Source: a virus. From it: 59,071 bases of DNA. The DNA lies in IMG/VR virus record IMGVR_UViG_3300048589_000569, positions 1-59,071 of that record, one strand, 5' to 3'. The translations under genes were made by a program, and so were the position numbers. Position 1 is the first letter of the stretch. Every line of letters starts with the position of its first letter. The notes beneath the pieces were generated by a model. The model made no database searches. It was not told the DNA's origin and saw only the letters and a list, made by a program, of their open reading frames with translations. Positions 43,201 to 49,366 of this stretch are shown here, piece after piece.

Positions 43201-43939
43201 GCAGTTCTTGGTTGAAGATGGTCTTGCGACAGGCGCCGTAGGTTTCGATGTCGACGCAGAGGATGGAGGAGTCGGAGGGGAGGGGGAAGCGAGGGCGGGA
43301 GATGGAGGGGTCGTGAGAGGGGGAGGAGCCGTTCTCGATGGTGTCGATGAGACGGGTTAGGTGTTCGGTGACGGCGTGGAGGGCGGCTGGCTTGTTCCAA
43401 GGGGCGAGGTAGGCGGGGTTGTAGGTGGAGAAGACTCGCCAGGGGGAGCCGCCGAAGGAGACTTCTTGGCCTTGGAGTTTGAAGGCGTCGGTGGTGGATG
43501 AGTTGAGGATTTGGCGGGCGGGGGTGCCGCCGGTGAGGAGGAGGAATAGGGGGGAGTTGGGGTGTGCCTTCTCGATGGAGAGGAGGTCGGCGGTGAGGTG
43601 GGCGAGGCAGGCGGTCAGTTCGTTCTTGCGGAAGGCGGGATTGCGGACGCCCACGGGGAAGCAGCGGATGGAGTTGGTGAGGTAGATGTGGGAGAGGGAG
43701 GAGAGGCCCGAGCCGTTGAGGTAGACGTTCTTGAGGTATTCGCCGGTTGAGCCGATGAAGGGTCGGGCGTTTGCGTCTTCCTCGAAGGATGGGTGGCTTC
43801 CCACGACCACGACCACCGGGGCCCGATGGTCGGGGTGGGTGTGGAAGGGAATGGTGGCGAGGCCCCGATTCTTGCAGCCGAGCAGGTGGAGGTTGCAGTC
43901 GGTGCAGTCAGGACGGGATGGGAGGATTGGCAGTTCCAT
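40283..43939 (-). CDS. Uracil-DNA glycosylase/DNA polymerase A fusion with intein
   Basis: 1218 aa. Residues 1-200 are a family-4 uracil-DNA glycosylase domain: Cys12, 15, 93 and 111 fit its Fe-S cluster and N-A-R-P-F-I-G-S-T-G (57-66) its G-R-P-F-V-G motif. A 3'-5' exonuclease follows (C-V-D-I-E, D230/E232; L-Q-F-D323; N-A-L-D396), then the polymerase palm with motif A D-L-S-Q-I-E-L-R (D644). A 338-aa intein (701-1038) splits motif B. Motif C is Y-D-C (1164-1166) instead of the usual H-D-E. It replicates phage DNA; the fused glycosylase may check for uracil. Confidence 0.9.
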   Translation of the reverse strand: MELPILPSRPDCTDCNLHLLGCKNRGLATIPFHTHPDHRAPVVVVVGSHPSFEEDANARPFIGSTGEYLKNVYLNGSGLSSLSHIYLTNSIRCFPVGVRNPAFRKNELTACLAHLTADLLSIEKAHPNSPLFLLLTGGTPARQILNSSTTDAFKLQGQEVSFGGSPWRVFSTYNPAYLAPWNKPAALHAVTEHLTRLIDTIENGSSPSHDPSISRPRFPLPSDSSILCVDIETYGACRKTIFNQELPDQTVFHPARSIFTDSVNPRDLIQTVSITLCEMPSSLSSLSPITTLVFKPRNLSHLSMLKAWLSHATLLIGHYLQFDLLYLHYAKMISSDREVQLVDLSVVNYLENEAREERSLKDLGPLLGTHSYHRTIKDGKFYSPNDPEIIEYNALDTEATVLALAKLAGRLESRPDTDKLSPYCLSFYADTIWTCVDMALNGIAMDAPSIERIEFMNLRQMKWARKRARRMGLLLEGKGSVRSKDRFMAKLLAVAKTHPDFNGGQVELTEAAKKVSAKDANRNYLSTLLPEGHRLEKLTHYFDLYQKASKLVSSYTFPLLRHSPKNEKKQASRLIPIRVDGEVATIAYPTWYPIPGAIKDGEGSEGGTLQARITCKGPAIQTLPYSIKSTITSRWLGGSMFMFDLSQIELRVAGLLSGEPSLIENYQRGGDLHTQRTIQMFGEDIVRDPYFKSQYRQVGKAQPVDEPVMTPEGPKTIGSLKVGDKIYGSNGITSVTGIYPQGVKPIYKISFYDGSWTRCCGEHLWKVTDTQGKEEVISLDTLRTRDLSWQKGWRYEIPVGQPFETSELDLDIPPYTLGAFLGDGSITCGTPILVNDEKDNEIVERIAEELDGWGLVIERKFRHAVCFSMGTRGRTKINPLKGALGSLDCWGKNAHSKRIPLRYLAASVPQRVDLLRGLMDTDGTITPRGSASYTTVSKQLALDVCELVRSLGGVAKVRKRPTSHTYRGVKKEGFAWCVTIRTPMNCFHLKRKADRWSPFRMFRKIVGIEPAGESECVCISVDAGDRLYATRDYLLTHNTINFADLFLSSPGTMRDTVMGKLGIDLPLSFFEGVANSRHKVRPRLMDWQAQLLMEAKTKNILELPFVGVSRWFPGHAMDIEKVKSTVVNFPVQSTAALTLLNIQHHVRHLLRERKLRSLQVLNIYDCVGIDVYPGEEQAVKDLFHDCVVEVQKNDYWSKVQTHYGNEVPIEYELSEKKR
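40826..41839 (-). other. Class 3-type intein in DNA polymerase motif B
   Basis: 338 aa starting A-Q-P-V-D-E-P-V-M-T-P-E-G, so position 1 is Ala, not Cys/Ser. It ends L-L-T-H-N followed by Thr +1. It has His63 and Trp65 in block B (E-H-L-W), Cys318 in block F (C-V-C-I-S-V) and Thr336 in block G, the W-C-T set of class 3 inteins. LAGLIDADG motifs are L-G-A-F-L-G-D-G and L-L-R-G-L-M-D-T-D-G. Splicing restores R-Q-V-G-K-T-I-N-F, the polymerase O-helix. The DNA is AT-richer than the exteins. Confidence 0.93.
42455..42467 (-). repeat. Dispersed 15-mer, 13/15 copy, reverse
   Basis: AGCGACCGCGAGG on the + strand in the polymerase gene, translated L-L-A-V-A. Confidence 0.55.
42924..42938 (+). repeat. 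Dispersed 15-mer, exact copy
   Basis: Exact word, antisense to the polymerase gene, translated there as S-S-D-R-E-V in the exonuclease domain. Confidence 0.9.
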
Positions 43940-44660
43940 AATTGGCTGTCAGTGCCTTCCATGAGACGGGGAAGTGGGGGTCGATGAGGTCGCAGAGGGC
44001 GGAGGCGTACTCACGAATCTCCAGTTGGGCGTGGGTAGAGGAGCGGAGGTGGTGGATTCGGGCGAGAGCGGCGAGGGATGCGGTGGTGCGAAACTCAGTG
44101 AACATGGATTGGGGAAGGACCATGCGGGCCTGCTCTGGACAGACACCCAACTCCAGCAGCCGTTCGTACGTCTCAATCGCCTTTAAAGTGGCGGATAAAT
44201 AGGCAGTGGATGCTCTATCGCCCCCAGACTGTAGGCGGTCGCCGGAGCCCTGTTTGATGGAGCCATCGGGTCGGGCACGCCAGAAGGAGGGAATGTGAAT
44301 GTCGGGTGTTTCGTCGACGTAGCGACGGGAGACTTCGTTGATGACGACGCCTACTTGGTGCTTGAACCACTGACGGGCCACGAAGAGAGGCATCTTGATG
44401 TGGAGGTGAGCGCCGACTTGAGCGAATGGAGTCCAGTGGTTGTGGCGAGCGAGGTACTGGATCAGTCGAGCGTCTGAGTCCTTGAGTCGCTTCTCTGTGG
44501 TGTCGCCGTCGCTGATGGTGTCGGGTTCGATGCGGATTTCGTCCCACTCGGATTCTTTGAGGAAGGAGACGCGGGCCGCGTTGACCACATCGAGGTCTGT
44601 ACCATCGACGCGGATGAGTCGGATGAAACCTTGGTCGAGAACAACATGGGGGTCATGCAA
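43908..44660 (-). CDS. thyX: Flavin-dependent thymidylate synthase ThyX
   Basis: 250 aa from a TTG start with GGAG 8 bases upstream; the open frame extends further but only in a Ser/Pro-rich shadow of the next gene. The signature lies at 96-114: R-Q-W-F-K-H-Q, then I-N-E-V-S-R-R-Y, where K-H-Q replaces the usual R-H-R. It makes dTMP from dUMP with FAD, NADPH and methylenetetrahydrofolate. It overlaps the polymerase by 32 bp and the glycosyltransferase gene by 8 bp. With RNR and two MazG-type enzymes it forms a dNTP supply set. Confidence 0.9.
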   Translation of the reverse strand: MHDPHVVLDQGFIRLIRVDGTDLDVVNAARVSFLKESEWDEIRIEPDTISDGDTTEKRLKDSDARLIQYLARHNHWTPFAQVGAHLHIKMPLFVARQWFKHQVGVVINEVSRRYVDETPDIHIPSFWRARPDGSIKQGSGDRLQSGGDRASTAYLSATLKAIETYERLLELGVCPEQARMVLPQSMFTEFRTTASLAALARIHHLRSSTHAQLEIREYASALCDLIDPHFPVSWKALTANYGTANPPIPS

Positions 44661-45267
44661 GGGGGGTCTCCGTGGGGGGGATGGAGCGTGAGCCTCGACC
44701 ACCAAGAAGGTGGGCTGTTTTGCGGGAGTGTTGGGTGTGGGAGATGACGGGAGTGTAGGGTGGGTTGGGGGGGTTGTTGACGATGTGGCAGTAGGAGGGG
44801 GGGAGGAGGATGGTGGAGAGGTTGGGAAAGGAGCCGATGGCGGACTGGAGGTTGGACTGGTCCCAGGTGCGGGGGTGGCGGGAGCAGACGTAGTTCCAGT
44901 GTTCAAGGAGACGGAGGGAAGTGGGGGTGGGAGAGAAGAAGAGGGTGCCAGAGAGGAGTTCTTGGCGAGTGGATCGCTGGAGATAGCGACAGGCAAAGTC
45001 GCACTCAAGAGAGTTGAAGAGGTGGGGGAAGGAGTTGAAGCGAGCGTCCGCGTCTACCCATACGACGGGCACGTTTGAGATGTGGATCACCTCGAGGATG
45101 TGGAGAGGTTTGTGGTTGGTGGCCTCAGTCCACGACTTGAATTCGTTGGGGAGGCGGAGGGCTTCGACGGTGAGGCCCACGGAGGCGGCGGAGGCGAGCA
45201 TCTCATCGAGGGTGGCGTGGTAGAGGGGGGTGGCGAAGGTGACGACTCGGAAGTCTTGAACGGTCAT
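44653..45267 (-). CDS. GT-A-type glycosyltransferase
   Basis: 204 aa. W-V-D-A-D-A-R-F (70-77) is the DxD motif that binds a metal and a nucleotide sugar, in a fold like the nucleotide-diphospho-sugar transferases. Substrate unknown: phage DNA, virion or host surface glycan are all possible. The next gene upstream is a second enzyme of this kind. Overlaps both neighbours by a few bases. Confidence 0.75.
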   Translation of the reverse strand: MTVQDFRVVTFATPLYHATLDEMLASAASVGLTVEALRLPNEFKSWTEATNHKPLHILEVIHISNVPVVWVDADARFNSFPHLFNSLECDFACRYLQRSTRQELLSGTLFFSPTPTSLRLLEHWNYVCSRHPRTWDQSNLQSAIGSFPNLSTILLPPSYCHIVNNPPNPPYTPVISHTQHSRKTAHLLGGRGSRSIPPTETPLA

Positions 45268-45929
45268 TGGAAAGGCAGTCCTTTGCGTGAACGGGTTTCG
45301 TAAAGAAGACGATCGTGTTTGTGGGCTTCGCCTCCTCCGGAAGGTTTCTGGCCACCGTTGCGAGTCCAGTGGTCATGGTATTGGGTGTACTCGGGGGCTT
45401 CCCAATAGACGCCTTTGGAGCGAGCGAGATCGGCGAGTTCACGGTCGGCGTAGTAGTGGTGGTAGCCGGAGTGGAGAGGGCCGTGGCGTCGGACGAATTC
45501 GGCGCCCACCCATGCGGAGACGGCGGCTCGTCCTGTGTCGCCGTAGGGGTCGCCGGTGGGCTGCATCACTCCGTAGAGGTCAGGGAAGCGTTTGAGGAAG
45601 GAGGCGGCGATTTCGGACGCAGGGTGGGACGGGTCAGGGGAGATATCGTCGCCACCGATCACGCAGATGGAGACGCCAGAGGCGACGGCGGCTTGGCAGA
45701 GATAGTTGGTGACAGTGGGCCAGCCGGACCACTGTTCCTTCGAGTACGTAGGCATCCACGATCCGTAAGGATTTATGTTTAGTGTCCGGAGAGGCCAAAA
45801 TCCCTCCCAACCTCTAGGGTCTCTCATGTCGAACCATGTCCAGAGTTCGTAACCGGCGTCATGCCAGAGAGGGGCCGATTGGAGGTAGCGGTCGGGGTGG
45901 CAGGTGGGGATGCAGAGGGCGACTCGCAT
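45264..45929 (-). CDS. Second GT-A-like glycosyltransferase
   Basis: 221 aa. The start M-R-V-A-L-C-I-P-T-C and the V-I-G-G-D-D-I (90-96) acidic pair resemble the GT-A fold of glycan-modifying enzymes. Trp/Tyr/His-rich later regions (H-S-G-Y-H-H-Y-Y-A-D-R-E-L) could bind sugar. It is probably paired with the DxD enzyme downstream in one modification pathway. ATG follows the stop of the tiny membrane gene directly. Confidence 0.68.
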   Translation of the reverse strand: MRVALCIPTCHPDRYLQSAPLWHDAGYELWTWFDMRDPRGWEGFWPLRTLNINPYGSWMPTYSKEQWSGWPTVTNYLCQAAVASGVSICVIGGDDISPDPSHPASEIAASFLKRFPDLYGVMQPTGDPYGDTGRAAVSAWVGAEFVRRHGPLHSGYHHYYADRELADLARSKGVYWEAPEYTQYHDHWTRNGGQKPSGGGEAHKHDRLLYETRSRKGLPFQ

Positions 45930-46079
45930 TTAGTCTTCCTTTGGGAAGAGGAGGCACCAGATGATGCCCATGAATGGAGAGGCGAGGAGAGAAAGAACGA
46001 GGATTGTAAGGAGGAGTTGAAGGTTGGACATCACCAAAGCAATGCCCACCACCGCAAGGAACCCTTTGACGAAGGACAT
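45930..46079 (-). CDS. Small membrane protein, 49 aa
   Basis: Too short for most gene callers. The peptide is almost all hydrophobic, with two membrane helices (residues about 5-17, F-L-A-V-V-G-I-A-L-V, and about 19-44, LLLTILVLSLLASPFMGII) and a charged end (F-P-K-E-D). GAGG lies directly before the ATG. Its stop is next to the glycosyltransferase ATG (TAAATG), suggesting coupling, perhaps a membrane anchor for that pathway. Confidence 0.62.
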   Translation of the reverse strand: MSFVKGFLAVVGIALVMSNLQLLLTILVLSLLASPFMGIIWCLLFPKED

Positions 46080-46112
46080 CCCTCATCATAGTCCCCCCCA
46101 GCCCTTTGTCTA

Positions 46113-46169
46113 TCACCCTTCCCCCACGATCGGGCGCCAGAACGCATACACTTCGGCGGCGGATTTCAT
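46113..46169 (-). CDS. Possible 18-aa ORF
   Basis: M-K-S-A-A-E-V-Y-A-F-W-R-P-I-V-G-E-G, overlapping the stop of the 34-aa ORF (ATGA). GAGG-like bases precede it. It has the same GC-rich style as the cassette that follows, but could be a remnant or chance ORF. Confidence 0.25.
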   Translation of the reverse strand: MKSAAEVYAFWRPIVGEG

Positions 46170-46270
46170 CGTCTCACCTTCCTCCAGATTCGCCGGGTGA
46201 GCGGGATCGCGGTCGCCCGGATGATGCGAACAGTGTCGGCCTGTTTGCGGAGCAGGGATCGGAGGGTCAT
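46166..46270 (-). CDS. Small basic peptide, 34 aa
   Basis: Arg-rich (M-T-L-R-S-L-L-R-K-Q-A and later T-R-R-I-W-R-K-V-R-R), GGAGG before the ATG and an ATGA overlap with the upstream gene. No family known. Coupling supports translation. Confidence 0.4.
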   Translation of the reverse strand: MTLRSLLRKQADTVRIIRATAIPLTRRIWRKVRR

Positions 46271-46683
46271 GCTCCCTCCTTCACCGCTTCGGCGAGCGCG
46301 AGGCAGATGGCGCGGGGGAGGGTGTCGGCGGATGCCCCGCCGTAATACTCCAGCCTGGACGTGTACGCGTCTTCGCTAAAGATGGAACCGATCGGTCGAT
46401 CAATCCCAGACAGCAGCGTGACCAAGAACTTGGGCCCGTTGCAAGGAGTCCCGATTGAATAGCACGCCTTGCCCCGACCACCATTCTGCTCGATCCACGC
46501 CTCCAGCGCCGCGAACGCCGCGTTGAGGTCGGTGAGTACTTTCGGCGCTTGGTCCGGATCAATGATCGCAGACCATGTAAGGGCCTCGCCCTTCTTTGGC
46601 GTGCCGAACATGCGAAGGTTGGGGTAGTAGGTGTAGTTGAGCACCTTCGTCAGGATCAGCACGCGGAGGTCAGTGTCGGTCAT
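46267..46683 (-). CDS. Phage ABA-sandwich domain-like protein
   Basis: 138 aa. The C-terminal L-P-R-A-I-C-L-A-L-A-E-A-V and the preceding strand-turn layout match the small 'phage ABA sandwich' family often found in accessory phage cassettes. ATG at 46683 with GGAG upstream; the longer open frame upstream overlaps another gene. It belongs to a cassette (46.1-47.9 kb) with GCG/CGC-rich codons unlike the flanks. Function unknown. Confidence 0.62.
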   Translation of the reverse strand: MTDTDLRVLILTKVLNYTYYPNLRMFGTPKKGEALTWSAIIDPDQAPKVLTDLNAAFAALEAWIEQNGGRGKACYSIGTPCNGPKFLVTLLSGIDRPIGSIFSEDAYTSRLEYYGGASADTLPRAICLALAEAVKEGA

Positions 46684-47009
46684 CGCAATGTCTCCTGCAC
46701 GAGCCGGGCGTGGAGGTTTATCAGGTCGGATTTGGAACCAACGTCGAGACAACCCTTGAGTTTGATGCAGTCGAGATTGCATCGAGCCAAATTCGCGCAC
46801 GCATCAATCGTCGCCAGCCGGTTGAGTTCGTCGGCGATGTCGTCGTCGAGAGCGGTATCCCAGACGGATCGGTAGTACGGCTCGCCCTCGACGGGCTCGA
46901 TGTATTTCAGCATCGGATGCACGCACGGCCACTTCACGGGGTCCAAAGGATTCGGCCCGTTTCCTTTCAATCCGGCGTTGCGGTTGAAAGGTTCGTTTCC
47001 ATCAGGCAT
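46680..47009 (-). CDS. Hypothetical protein, 109 aa
   Basis: Start M-P-D-G-N-E-P-F-N-R-N-A with AAGGAG upstream, chosen over an in-frame extension. Mixed sequence with several Cys (residues about 84-95: C-A-N-L-A-R-C-N-L-D-C-I). Part of the GC-rich accessory cassette. Overlaps the ABA-sandwich gene by 4 bases. Confidence 0.6.
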   Translation of the reverse strand: MPDGNEPFNRNAGLKGNGPNPLDPVKWPCVHPMLKYIEPVEGEPYYRSVWDTALDDDIADELNRLATIDACANLARCNLDCIKLKGCLDVGSKSDLINLHARLVQETLR

Positions 47010-47166
47010 TGCGTTGCTCCTTGTGGCGGGCGGCGATGAGGGCGGGCATGGTCTGTATGGCAATGCGGGTGTAGTCGAGCGCATCGCATGGTCCGAGGTC
47101 GTCTGCGTTGGCGACGTACTTCTCCAACCTCTCCATCTGCTCTGCGGTGAGTTCAGGCGTCGGCAT
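47002..47166 (-). CDS. Small hypothetical protein, 54 aa
   Basis: Starts M-P-T-P-E-L-T-A-E-Q-M; helical, with Ala/Glu-rich ends. Overlaps its neighbours by 8-14 bases. Member of the accessory cassette; no family recognised. Confidence 0.5.
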   Translation of the reverse strand: MPTPELTAEQMERLEKYVANADDLGPCDALDYTRIAIQTMPALIAARHKEQRNA

Positions 47167-47608
47167 GGGTGTCCTTTCCGTCGATGGCGCGCAGACTGCG
47201 TACATACTCCTCAGAGGTCATGCCGCCGGGGGTGCGAAGGTTCTTGGCGTGCAACTCGTCAATCGAGATTGGCTTGGGCGCGATCAACTCCAACGCCTCG
47301 ACGCGACATTGCAGTTCATCACGTTCCGCCTTCAACTCCGCGATGTGGGAGAGGAGGTCGGGGAGGGCGTTGACGGTCTCGCACATGAGAATGCGAGAGA
47401 CATCATCAACGTCTCCGCCCAACCAAACTGGCTCGCGACCATCGTAGTTCGAGATGGGTTCAATGCCCCCTCGCTCATCCTCGTGGGCCTGATAGTCGAT
47501 ATACGGCCCGCAGCACCCGATATCCGTTCTCCACGGGAGCGGCGGGGCTTTCGCCAGCAACTCCCGCAACTGCTCCTCGGTCATGCCGCCGTACGTCGTG
47601 GGGGTCAT
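47153..47608 (-). CDS. Ead/Ea22-like accessory protein
   Basis: 151 aa. L-P-W-R-T-D, then an acidic middle, N-A-L-P-D-L-L-S-H-I-A-E-L-K and a charged coiled coil (A-E-R-D-E-L-Q-C-R-V) match the style of Ea22/ead-type phage proteins. These sit in accessory regions and have no assigned function. Overlaps the next gene by 4 bases. Confidence 0.55.
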   Translation of the reverse strand: MTPTTYGGMTEEQLRELLAKAPPLPWRTDIGCCGPYIDYQAHEDERGGIEPISNYDGREPVWLGGDVDDVSRILMCETVNALPDLLSHIAELKAERDELQCRVEALELIAPKPISIDELHAKNLRTPGGMTSEEYVRSLRAIDGKDTHADA

Positions 47609-47868
47609 TGGGTGGGCTCCTCTGCGCCGTTTACAGCATTGAGCACTTCGTTGGCGGCGATCTCAAAGTCAGGCCACGCCTCAGAAACCGCCCACACGCT
47701 GGTGCCCTTACAAAACTTCAGCCACGCAGTCGCGAAGTTCTTGGCTGATTCGATAATCCGCTCATTGCGACTGGCTGGCGGGAAAACGCTGATCGCTCGC
47801 GGATCATCTTGCAACCGCTCGGTCTTGATCTTTCGCATCCGTTCGTAGTACTCGTGCTCATCGCTCAT
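47605..47868 (-). CDS. Small hypothetical protein, 87 aa
   Basis: Charged helical N-terminus (H-E-Y-Y-E-R-M-R-K-I) and a C-terminal helix. AAGGAG lies 6 bases upstream of ATG at 47868. Last member (5' end) of the GC-rich accessory cassette. The 59-bp gap upstream holds no gene. Confidence 0.55.
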   Translation of the reverse strand: MSDEHEYYERMRKIKTERLQDDPRAISVFPPASRNERIIESAKNFATAWLKFCKGTSVWAVSEAWPDFEIAANEVLNAVNGAEEPTQ

Positions 47869-47927
47869 CGCTTTCTCCTTGCTGCCGCGAGCAACGCGGC
47901 GAGTGGGTAAGAAGGCACGGAAACTCC

Positions 47928-48527
47928 TTAGAGGATGATGACGGAGTGGTGGGACTTGAGGTCTTTCTTGGAGTTGGTCCAATCGGGAACGGTTTGACGA
48001 TGGACGTTGGTATAGGCGTGAGAGAGGCGGGGGTGGGGGGGTTCGAGGTACTCGCCTCCCGGTGCGTCGGTATAGGCGACGAGGTAGACGGGGGTGTCGT
48101 CGGGGAAGTTGGCGAGTAATGCGATAAGTTGGGCTTTCGTCATGACGGGGGATTCCTGTGAATCGAGAGTTGAGGTGGGGGGAAAGTAACCCGGTTCACC
48201 ACCTCCGAAGCGGCGGCTTAGGTAGGAGGAGAGACGATCTTCTAAGGCTTCTAGTTCGACGATTGTTGGCGGTTGCGGCGGAGGATCAGGATCATCGAAG
48301 AAAACAGGAATAGAGATACGGGACCAACGGAGGGAATGGGGGAGTGGGAGTGCTTGGAGATTGAGGGGGGGAGGGGGAGAACTGGGATCAACTCGTGGGA
48401 GCGATGAGTCAGGGCCGATCCAATCCTCTCGTGGGAGAGGGAGACAGGACCGATTTCTTGATTCGATCGGTTCGATACGATGCTGTCCACCCAGAACGTA
48501 GTGGTGTGTGGGATTAGCATGGGTCAT
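47928..48527 (-). CDS. Hypothetical protein, 199 aa, modular
   Basis: Pro/Arg-rich N-terminus, a charged helix (V-E-L-E-A-L-E-D-R-L) near 110, and a C-terminal domain starting M-T-K-A-Q-L-I-A-L-L-A-N-F-P-D-D-T-P-V-Y. That domain is a known style in phage small genes and could also be translated on its own. GGAG precedes ATG at 48527. No function. Confidence 0.55.
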   Translation of the reverse strand: MTHANPTHHYVLGGQHRIEPIESRNRSCLPLPREDWIGPDSSLPRVDPSSPPPPLNLQALPLPHSLRWSRISIPVFFDDPDPPPQPPTIVELEALEDRLSSYLSRRFGGGEPGYFPPTSTLDSQESPVMTKAQLIALLANFPDDTPVYLVAYTDAPGGEYLEPPHPRLSHAYTNVHRQTVPDWTNSKKDLKSHHSVIIL

Positions 48528-48790
48528 GTAGACTCCGTTGGGGGGGCGATGGGTGTGGGGTGGATGAGGAGTTCGAGGTCCTCGCACGAGTCGACAATGA
48601 AGTGCTGGCCGGAGACGTGAACGAAGGTTTGGTAGATGTCGGCTTTCAGGTCCGGGTCGTAGTAGAGGTGGAAGGAGTCAGCCTTCACCGGGAACCGAGC
48701 ATTGATGAATGCCGGTGCGACGGGGAGGTAAATCTTGCAGTGGAAAGATTCGTCGCTGGAAAAGTCGGAAGGTTGACGGGACCAGAACAT
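48524..48790 (-). CDS. Hypothetical protein, 88 aa
   Basis: Aromatic-rich (F-H-L-Y-Y-D-P) with one Cys pair (residues about 18 and 69). Overlaps the downstream gene by 4 bases and follows the MazG-like stop by 0 bases. Unrecognised. Confidence 0.6.
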   Translation of the reverse strand: MFWSRQPSDFSSDESFHCKIYLPVAPAFINARFPVKADSFHLYYDPDLKADIYQTFVHVSGQHFIVDSCEDLELLIHPTPIAPPTEST

Positions 48791-49366
48791 TTATCGGTGA
48801 TCTCCGTCGCCAGTGAGGGTGCCTCGTTGCTGGCGTGAGTTGAGTTTCTGGAGGTTGCGATTGCCGATCTCATCGAAGTGCTGAGAACCGATGGTTTCAC
48901 AGAAGATTTGGTAGGCTTCGAGAGTGGTGAGGTAGATCTTGCGAAGTCGATCGGGTGTGATGCCTTCGTCGCCTGGGCGAAGAGGCTTCTTGATGATGTT
49001 GCAGAGACGTGAAGCGACCGCGAGGCAGTCCTTCATGTCGGAGCGGAAGTTGAGGGAGCGGTGGGTGGTGAGGCCTTCGAAGAGGGAAGTGGGGTCGTCG
49101 GTAGTCTTGAAGTAGAGGAGGAGAAGGGAGAAGTACCAACGGCAGTCGCCCGCCTCGTCGTATGAGTCGGCGACGGTGAGTGGGGCGTCGCCAGCGAGGA
49201 GTTCGGCCAACTCACCGACAAGGCCGAGGATGAAGTAGTCGAGACGGTTGAGGGGGAGGAGGGCGGTGAGGACGGCTTGCTGTTGATAGTCGGAAGGGTA
49301 GTCGGAGCAGATGGGGGTGATGGGGGGTTGGTCAGGAAAGGAGATGTGAGGGGTCTGTGTCGTCAT
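48791..49366 (-). CDS. MazG-like nucleotide pyrophosphohydrolase
   Basis: 191 aa from ATG at 49366. G-L-V-G-E-L-A-E-L-L (48-57; E52, E55) and D-E-A-G-D-C-R-W-Y (70-78; E71, D74) are the metal-binding ExxE and ExxD motifs of all-alpha NTP pyrophosphatases. It may clear dNTPs or ppGpp. Second enzyme of this kind in the genome (with 30640-31116). Overlaps the M20 gene by 35 bp. A near-copy of the dispersed repeat (49012) is in frame as L-A-V-A-S. Confidence 0.72.
   Translation of the reverse strand: MTTQTPHISFPDQPPITPICSDYPSDYQQQAVLTALLPLNRLDYFILGLVGELAELLAGDAPLTVADSYDEAGDCRWYFSLLLLYFKTTDDPTSLFEGLTTHRSLNFRSDMKDCLAVASRLCNIIKKPLRPGDEGITPDRLRKIYLTTLEAYQIFCETIGSQHFDEIGNRNLQKLNSRQQRGTLTGDGDHR
49012..49025 (-). 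repeat. Dispersed 15-mer, 14/15 copy, reverse
   Basis: AAGCGACCGCGAGG on the + strand (last base c instead of T), inside the MazG-like gene. Confidence 0.75.

Noticed and set aside
44661-45008. Ser/Pro-rich N-terminal extension of ThyX
   Set aside because: It is the shadow of the glycosyltransferase gene; ThyX homology starts after the TTG at 44660.
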